In this document: in pieces, positions 59,401 through 64,000 of the stretch
How the letters are laid out: the number at the start of each line of letters is the position of its first letter
Numbering within the stretch: the stretch's first letter is position 1
Assembly (NCBI GenBank): GCA_963669155.1
Contig: OZ022586.1
Coordinates: 1,526,524-1,590,523 of the forward strand
Source: Arbacia lixula
Lineage: Eukaryota; Echinodermata; Echinoidea; Arbacioida; Arbaciidae
Reading direction: 5' to 3'
Length of the DNA stretch: 64,000 nt
Made by a program: the position numbers and the translations under genes
Notes under the pieces: generated by a model
The model's input: the letters and a program-made list of their open reading frames with translations, nothing else
Told to the model about the DNA's origin: nothing
Database searches by the model: none

Positions 59401-62400
59401 GAATTTTGGGTGTTGGTGAAACAAAAATGGTACCCTGGTCAGAAACAGCCCATATACTAATGATAATAGATGTACTTGTCATGAGTAAGATAGTGGGTGG
59501 AAAGGATGGGGAGGTGGAGGCCATCATAACATGTCTGCTTTTGGAAACCGTGCCAGAAAGGAAGTCATGAAAAGCAGCAATTTAGTCATGGAATTCTGTT
59601 TTCAATTTCTGTGGGAGCCCTGTTACAAGATATCACATGATCATGAAATATTTGTATAATATATAAGTGTGCACGTAGTGAACAGCATCTCGGCTGCGGC
59701 CATTAGATGATGATGATGATTGATGATGATGGTGATGATGATGCACTCTTTGTCTGCCCCTCCCCCCACAGATCTCTGCCTACCCATTGCCTGAGCACCG
59801 CAGCACAGCCCTATCCACCCAGGCAGCCATGCTCTACGTCATCATGTTCTTCTCTCCAGACACACTCCACTCCCAGCAGGCCAAGATGAGGGAGATCGTG
59901 GACAAGCACTTCCCAGACAACTGGGTGAGCCTCTCAATCTTCCTCCTTGCTTGCCTAGTACTTCTATTTAAGGGATTGTTCACCCTGAAATTAAGTTGGT
60001 TTTAATACAAACGTGAAACAAGAAAGAAACATATAAGTCAAAGAATAAGAAAGTTATGATGTTTTAAATTGTTGATTTTGTGATGTCACATGCGAGGTGC
60101 TCTCCCATATGTTGTGTGCAATATGATTCTATAAATTGCTCTTTTTCACTGCCCCAAGACTCATGAAGTAATGGATTTCTATTTTGCCTTTGCCGAATGT
60201 TGTAATCGTCTCTTTAATCCGGATGATTCAGGTCCACATGAATATTGAAGTTTATCTAGTTGATGCATGGGAGCCATATTAGACTGTGGCGATAATACGG
60301 TACTTGATGTCATACTAACGCACTCATTGCATACATAATATTGCACTAATGCACTTATTACATGAATGATATTATACTAATGCACACGATGCAAACATGA
60401 TTGCATATAAATGCACTCAAAAACTGTTATAACTTTCTTGTTAATGTAGGTGATCACTGTATATATGGGGATCGTAGTCAACTTGGCCGATGCATGGGAA
60501 CCTTACAAGGCTGCGAAGACTGCCCTCAACAACACGCTGGACCTCAACAACGTCAAAGAGCTGGTGAGTGGTCGATTATAGGCCCATACAACGCAACACT
60601 TATGGTATGATATCATTTATAGAGGGCGCTGCATTCATATCAGCCCCACCCTCAAGATCAGTAAAACTTTGATAGTCGTGATCTCGCAAGCGTGCTGTAT
60701 CAGCAGTAACCTTTGATACGCTGTGGCGCATGTACATACAATAAGTGGTGTGTGAGCATTGCAGCATAGCCATCTGACAGAACCCTTGTTTAGCTTTGGT
60801 CAACTTAACGGAGTCCGATCTTTTATGTTACCAGTCTGACAAGCATGTAACACACACATGCAAGGTGTACTGGTCAACGGGCCTTTCGCAAAGCCCATAC
60901 GAACCTCTGCTCCCCATCGATACTAACGCTTGTGTACTTTAAACATTAAAGGGACACATCACTGAGATTTTGTAGCACGATATCGTTTATAGAGGGCGCT
61001 GCAATCAACAGCGTTTGGCAGCAGTCTTATCAGCCTCACCCCCGTGCCGGCACTACCCCACCCTCAAGATGTGCAAAACTGTGTTAGCGTCAATCTCGTG
61101 CATGTTTGCTACTAGCAACAGTCTTTGACACGCTTTGGTGCATGTACACAAAATGAACACATATCACATGTAAAGTCACCCATATCACTACAATTACGTG
61201 CTTGTTTGATGAAGCTATACGGAGATTCTCGAATGTTAACCGAGCCGGGGCACATTCCATGCCTAACACCATCGATTGCAGCGCCCTCTATAAACGATAA
61301 CGCGCCACAAAAGGTCAGTGACGTGTCCCTTTAATTTCTTCTGTGCCAGACAACACGCTGCTCTGTGACATTTCTGTGTATTAATGATGCAAAAAATGTG
61401 ACACATAAAGGCTCAATATGTCCAAGTTTGCTGAAAAACTTCAAAATGTAGAAAGACTTTAGCATTGTGTGGATGTTATGCCTTGTTTTTGCTATTTCAC
61501 TTATCTCTTTTTATTTCTAGTTTTTCCCTTAATTCTGTGTGGTTAGATTATTGCACTGTTTATTTGAAATGTTCTTTCCACCTATCACATTGCTGCTTGT
61601 TTACTTGGTTGCTAGGCAATCCGGCACAACAAGAGGCTGGAGCAACTGATCCAGATGACCAAGCATTATCTGACCGAGGGGAACTTGACCGAGGAGTATG
61701 TTCTGGACAACATTCCAAAACTAATGAACTGCCTGCGAGAATGCAACGTCACAATACGATGGCTCATGCTACACACTGCAGAAGGACGTAAGTCAATCGC
61801 ACATGTTTTGGTGTGTTAGTTTAAGATTATGCAGCATCCCTAATCTACTAAGCTACTTGTGAAACGTGTGCTACAACCACAATACGAGCTCAATCTAATG
61901 CACATTTTATCTTATCTCCCTCTCTCCCTCTCCCCATTTTCCCTCCCTTGCTCATCTCAGCATGGGACCACAACAAGAAGGTTCGTCAGATCCGAGAGCA
62001 GCTGACAAACGAGGGGAAGTACAACCCTCAGAAGATGTTTGAGTGCCTGCTCAACACAGCTCAGCTGGAGTTCAAACTAAAAGAGGTTCGCACTTAGTTC
62101 ACCCTGAAATTAAGTTGGTTTCCCTGAAAGCAGAAACATGAAAGAAACATATAAGTGAAGATGTGATGAAAATCTGTTGAAGGATAAGAAAGTCACAATC
62201 TTTTAAATGTCTGATTTTGTGACATCACGTGCAAGCTGCTTTTCCATTTTCTCAGAAGAATATGCATTTTGATACATCTTTAGAAACATGTTTTTACACA
62301 CAATAGATATGTCATTTTTTTTTAATCATCAGTCTATTGCATGCATTTCTTCCTTTTCTTTCCTAAACTATATTTTTGAATATTTGTTAATATTTTTAAT

Positions 62401-62877
62401 ATGTTTTTTTTATTTTCCCTAGATAGGCCTCTGGCTTGTTGGTAATCCCCCATATTCTCATATTTGTCCAGTAGAATTCTCTCCCTTTTTGTTTGTTTGT
62501 GAGTGTATTATGTTGTAGGTGTAATGTTCAATCAATTTTGTTCATTGTATGTGTTTTGTGTTTTTATAACGCTGAAAGTGGAAAAAAAGAAATGCAAAAT
62601 GAAATGAGTTGTCTGTCCGTCTGTCCAGATGCTAAATGAAATAAGTCGTCTGTCCGTCTGTCCAGATGTTAAATGAAATAAGTTGTCTGTCCGTCTGTCC
62701 AGATGTTAAATGAAATAAGTTGTCTGTCCGTCTGTCCGTCTGTCCAGATGTTCAAGAAGATGCTATTGGAGAAACACCAGAAGTGGGACACCTACAAGCA
62801 GGAAGGCATGGAACGGATGGCGGAGCTTGCTGAAGTCTTCTCCGGTACCAAACCCCTAACCAGGGTAGCCAAGAATG
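53228..62877 (+). CDS. WASHC5: WASH complex subunit 5 (strumpellin), N-terminal 468 residues; continues beyond window
   Basis: Eleven coding exons: 53228-53452, 54289-54395, 55082-55166, 56648-56748, 57235-57354, 58941-59013, 59772-59924, 60450-60563, 61616-61787, 61961-62085, 62748-62877 (1405 nt, phase-consistent). The protein begins [20 protein letters not shown] and follows human strumpellin throughout, for example [124 protein letters not shown] and [16 protein letters not shown]5 is a scaffold subunit of the endosomal WASH complex that activates Arp2/3. The human protein is about 1159 aa, so roughly 40% is present. Three exon boundaries are locally duplicated. All introns read as GT-AG. 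Confidence 0.96.
54289..54395 (+). CDS. WASHC5: WASHC5 coding exon 2
   Basis: Encodes [20 protein letters not shown] then [15 protein letters not shown] plus two bases of Arg. Its donor junction aatag/gtactg is duplicated 156 bp downstream. Confidence 0.96.
54391..54640. repeat. ATTCA pentanucleotide repeat with duplicated exon 2 donor
   Basis: (ATTCA)n and ATTCA/ATCCA variants in two blocks. The 43-bp segment from 54391, starting with the last bases of WASHC5 exon 2 and its donor, recurs at 54547 (aatag/gtgctg). Confidence 0.9.
54880..55032. mobile_element. Family A MITE, right part only, WASHC5 intron 2
   Basis: GGGAGAGCACCTCGCACGTG through to GGTGAACTATCCCTTTAA. The left half is absent. 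Confidence 0.85.
55082..55166 (+). CDS. WASHC5: WASHC5 coding exon 3
   Basis: Encodes [20 protein letters not shown] then NEDGKQLM. A family A MITE ends about 50 bp before its acceptor. Confidence 0.96.
56291..56402. mobile_element. Family E MITE core fragment, WASHC5 intron 3
   Basis: GTGCATCACACATGCCAATC to GTGTGATACACAATAGTCA, a compact hairpin matching the central part of 24341-24939. Confidence 0.75.
56648..56748 (+). CDS. WASHC5: WASHC5 coding exon 4
   Basis: Encodes [20 protein letters not shown] then [13 protein letters not shown]. Acceptor tgcag, donor gtgagc. Confidence 0.96.
57235..57354 (+). CDS. WASHC5: WASHC5 coding exon 5
   Basis: Encodes [20 protein letters not shown] then [19 protein letters not shown]. 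Its last 20 codons and donor are repeated eight more times in the following intron. Confidence 0.95.
57355..58330 (+). repeat. Tandem array of WASHC5 exon 5 3' ends (8 extra copies)
   Basis: Units of 117 or 109 bp; the exon-derived GAGGACTACTTCAA starts at 57341 (real exon), 57458, 57575, 57684, 57793, 57910, 58027, 58144 and 58261. Each unit holds the last ~60 bp of exon 5, a gtaagc or gtaagg donor, intronic sequence and about 20 bp of MITE terminus (TACTGTATACGCCATATAT). The last copy has the donor changed to GC. A cccctcccctacag acceptor-like site precedes each exon fragment. Confidence 0.95.
58314..58515. mobile_element. MITE related to family H, WASHC5 intron 5
   Basis: Ends CTGTATACGCCATATATTTC and the complement of GGCATATACAG, with TTCGCAAG/CTTGCGAA words inside. 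TA/TG flanks. Its first 20 bp are repeated in every unit of the adjacent array. Confidence 0.75.
58941..59013 (+). CDS. WASHC5: WASHC5 coding exon 6
   Basis: Encodes [20 protein letters not shown] then IYNQ. Acceptor ttcag, donor gtatcg. Confidence 0.96.
59772..59924 (+). CDS. WASHC5: WASHC5 coding exon 7
   Basis: 51 codons, [20 protein letters not shown] to DKHFPDNW. Donor gtgagc. A family A MITE starts about 40 bp downstream. Confidence 0.97.
59966..60148. mobile_element. Family A MITE, left half, WASHC5 intron 7
   Basis: TTTAAGGGATTGTTCACCC start through the 'gaggtgctctcccatatgttg' marker; truncated at the centre. Confidence 0.83.
60450..60563 (+). CDS. WASHC5: WASHC5 coding exon 8
   Basis: 38 codons, [20 protein letters not shown] to LNNVKEL. 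Acceptor tgtag, donor gtgagt. Confidence 0.96.
60946..61334. mobile_element. MITE with TTAAAGGGACAC ends (family O), WASHC5 intron 8
   Basis: Ends TTAAAGGGACACATCACTGA and GTCAGTGACGTGTCCCTTTAA, with inner arms TATAGAGGGCGCTGCAATC and its complement. A related fragment lies at 60605-60800. Confidence 0.85.
61616..61787 (+). CDS. WASHC5: WASHC5 coding exon 9
   Basis: 57 codons plus one base, [20 protein letters not shown] to LMLHTAEG, containing [15 protein letters not shown]. Confidence 0.96.
61961..62085 (+). CDS. WASHC5: WASHC5 coding exon 10
   Basis: Encodes [20 protein letters not shown] to LEFKLKE. The donor gag/gttcgc is weak, and a family A MITE starts 9 bp later. Confidence 0.93.
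62094..62350. mobile_element. Family A MITE fragment next to WASHC5 exon 10 donor
   Basis: Begins TAGTTCACCCTGAAATTAAG nine bases after exon 10. It keeps the left half to 'gtgacatcacgtgcaagctgc', then interior words, and lacks the right end. Confidence 0.83.
62604..62747 (+). repeat. Tandem repeat of the WASHC5 exon 11 acceptor
   Basis: 37-bp units GTCTGTCCGTCTGTCCAGAT followed by GTTAAATGAAATAAGTT. AG dinucleotides end at 62628, 62665, 62702 and 62747 (the true acceptor). The last unit is 45 bp. Confidence 0.93.
62748..62877 (+). CDS. WASHC5: WASHC5 coding exon 11
   Basis: Encodes [20 protein letters not shown] to [11 protein letters not shown] plus one base. The acceptor gtccag is the last of four tandem copies. 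Confidence 0.95.
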
Positions 62878-62913
62878 GTGAGTGAAAACATTTTTATTTT
62901 TTAAATAGTTTTT

Positions 62914-63035
62914 GTCTCGCCCACCGGAGGTGAAGGCGAGACTAAGGGATCCAAATGGCGTCCGTCCGTCGTCCGTCCGTCGTCCGTCCGTCGTCCGTCC
63001 GTCGTCCGTCCGTCGTCCGTCGTCCGTCGTCCGTC
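62914..63035. repeat. GTCTCGCC hairpin followed by (GTCCGTC)n microsatellite
   Basis: Stem GTCTCGCC/GGCGAGAC at 62914-62942, then CGTCCGTCGTCCGTC repeats to about 63035, directly upstream of the 157-bp satellite. Confidence 0.85.
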
Positions 63036-63041
63036 ACAAAT

Positions 63042-63768
63042 GTTAAAGTTTACCTGCAAGACTCTCTTTTGACAAATAACTTCACATAGGTTGCTTGGAT
63101 TACAACCTAACTTGGGTCATAGATGCACTAGGGGTACCTTCATGTTATGGTACCGTTGGAGGTCACAGGATAAGGTCAAAGGTCATTTGAGGTCATACGT
63201 TAAAGTTTACCTGCAAGACTCTCTTTTGACAAATAACTTCACATGGATTGCTTGGATTACAACCTAACTTGGGTCATAGATGCACTGGGGGTACCTTCAT
63301 GTTATGGTACCGTTGGAGGTTACAGCATAAGGTCAAAGGTCATTTGAGGTCATACGTTAAAGTTTACCTGCAAGACTCTCTTTTGACAAATAACTTCACA
63401 TAGGTTGCTTGGATTACAACCTAACTTGGGTCACAGATGCACTGGGGGTACCTTCATGTTATGGTGCTGTTGGAGGTCACAGGATAAGGTCAAAGGTCAT
63501 TTGAGGTCATATGTTAAAGTTTACCTGCAAGACTCTCTTTTGACAAATAACTTCACATAGGGTGCTTGGATTACAACCTAACTTGGGTCATAGATGCACT
63601 GGGGGTACCTTCATGTTATGGTGCCGTTGGAGGTCACAGGATAAGGTCAAAGGTCATTTGAGGTCATACGTTAAAGTTTACCTGCAAGACTCTCTTTTGA
63701 CAAATAACTTCACATAGGTTGCTTGGATTACAACCTAACTTGGGTCATAGATGCACTGGGGGTACCTC
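63042..63768. repeat. 157-bp satellite, about 4.6 copies
   Basis: GTTAAAGTTTACCTGCAAGA begins units at 63042, 63199, 63356, 63513 and 63670 (exact 157-bp spacing). The copies are nearly identical. Each complete junction includes AGGTCAAAGGTCATTTGAGG. Confidence 0.95.
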
Positions 63769-64000
63769 CTCTATTGTGCAACTGATTATCATCCTGTTTT
63801 GTCTTTGTCTAATCTAATAGAACTTGGTGGAGGCTTTTTATTCCATCTCAAAGAAGGGGGAAGGTGGGGGAGGGGGAGTAGATAGAGGAAGTAGTATTGC
63901 GTGAAATAGCCCTTCTCATTTATGGAATGTTACATTCTATGGCAGATATTTCACAATCAGCCAGGGATACAATTCTTTTGCGTAGCAACGGAGATCGCGA

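Overview
This is eukaryotic nuclear DNA from an animal. Every gene has short exons (37-341 bp) bounded by GT/AG-type sites, and introns of up to about 7 kb packed with short inverted-repeat transposons and microsatellites. The five proteins resemble conserved animal families. The dispersed repeats, including the 'AAAGGGATAGTTCACCCTGAA' family and the 'GTTGCATAAAACTTACCATTGATGG' family, look to me like those of echinoderms, most likely a sea urchin. That placement rests on memory of repeat style and is an inference.

Genes in order: (1) 1415-18080, minus: SMAP-type ArfGAP, eight coding exons read out, with the C-terminal exon lying beyond base 1. (2) 24967-30183, minus: HINT3-like HIT-family protein, complete in five exons (206 aa). 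(3) 30751-37151, plus: RTF2 (replication termination factor 2), complete in eight exons (310 aa), head to head with HINT3 across a 567-bp gap that probably holds a shared promoter. (4) 41860-48279, plus: FKBP12-type (FKBP1) prolyl isomerase, complete in five exons (110 aa). (5) 53228 to beyond 62877, plus: WASHC5 (strumpellin), first eleven coding exons (468 aa). For every gene the exon phases add up to an uninterrupted reading frame. The five are unrelated housekeeping genes (Arf regulation, nucleotide hydrolysis, replication/ubiquitin, peptidyl-prolyl isomerisation, WASH complex) with no sign of a shared pathway.

Intergenic stretches are 18081-24966, 37152-41859 and 48280-53227. I see only transposon copies, simple repeats and possible UTR signals there.

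The unusual content is in the introns. FKBP1 intron 4 has AT-AC ends with a consensus-like U12 donor and branch site. RTF2 intron 4 begins with GC. A 172-bp hAT-like MITE in RTF2 has an 8-bp target-site duplication, GTAAGTAC, that is the 5' splice site of exon 2, so the donor now exists twice. RTF2 exon 5 lies between inverted half-copies of one MITE family. Four local tandem duplications copy exon/intron boundaries: SMAP exon 5, and WASHC5 exons 2, 5 and 11. WASHC5 exon 5 has eight extra copies of its 3' end and exon 11 has three decoy acceptors. Two clear nested insertions date transposon activity, and a 157-bp satellite in the last WASHC5 intron carries four perfect DR1 nuclear-receptor motifs.
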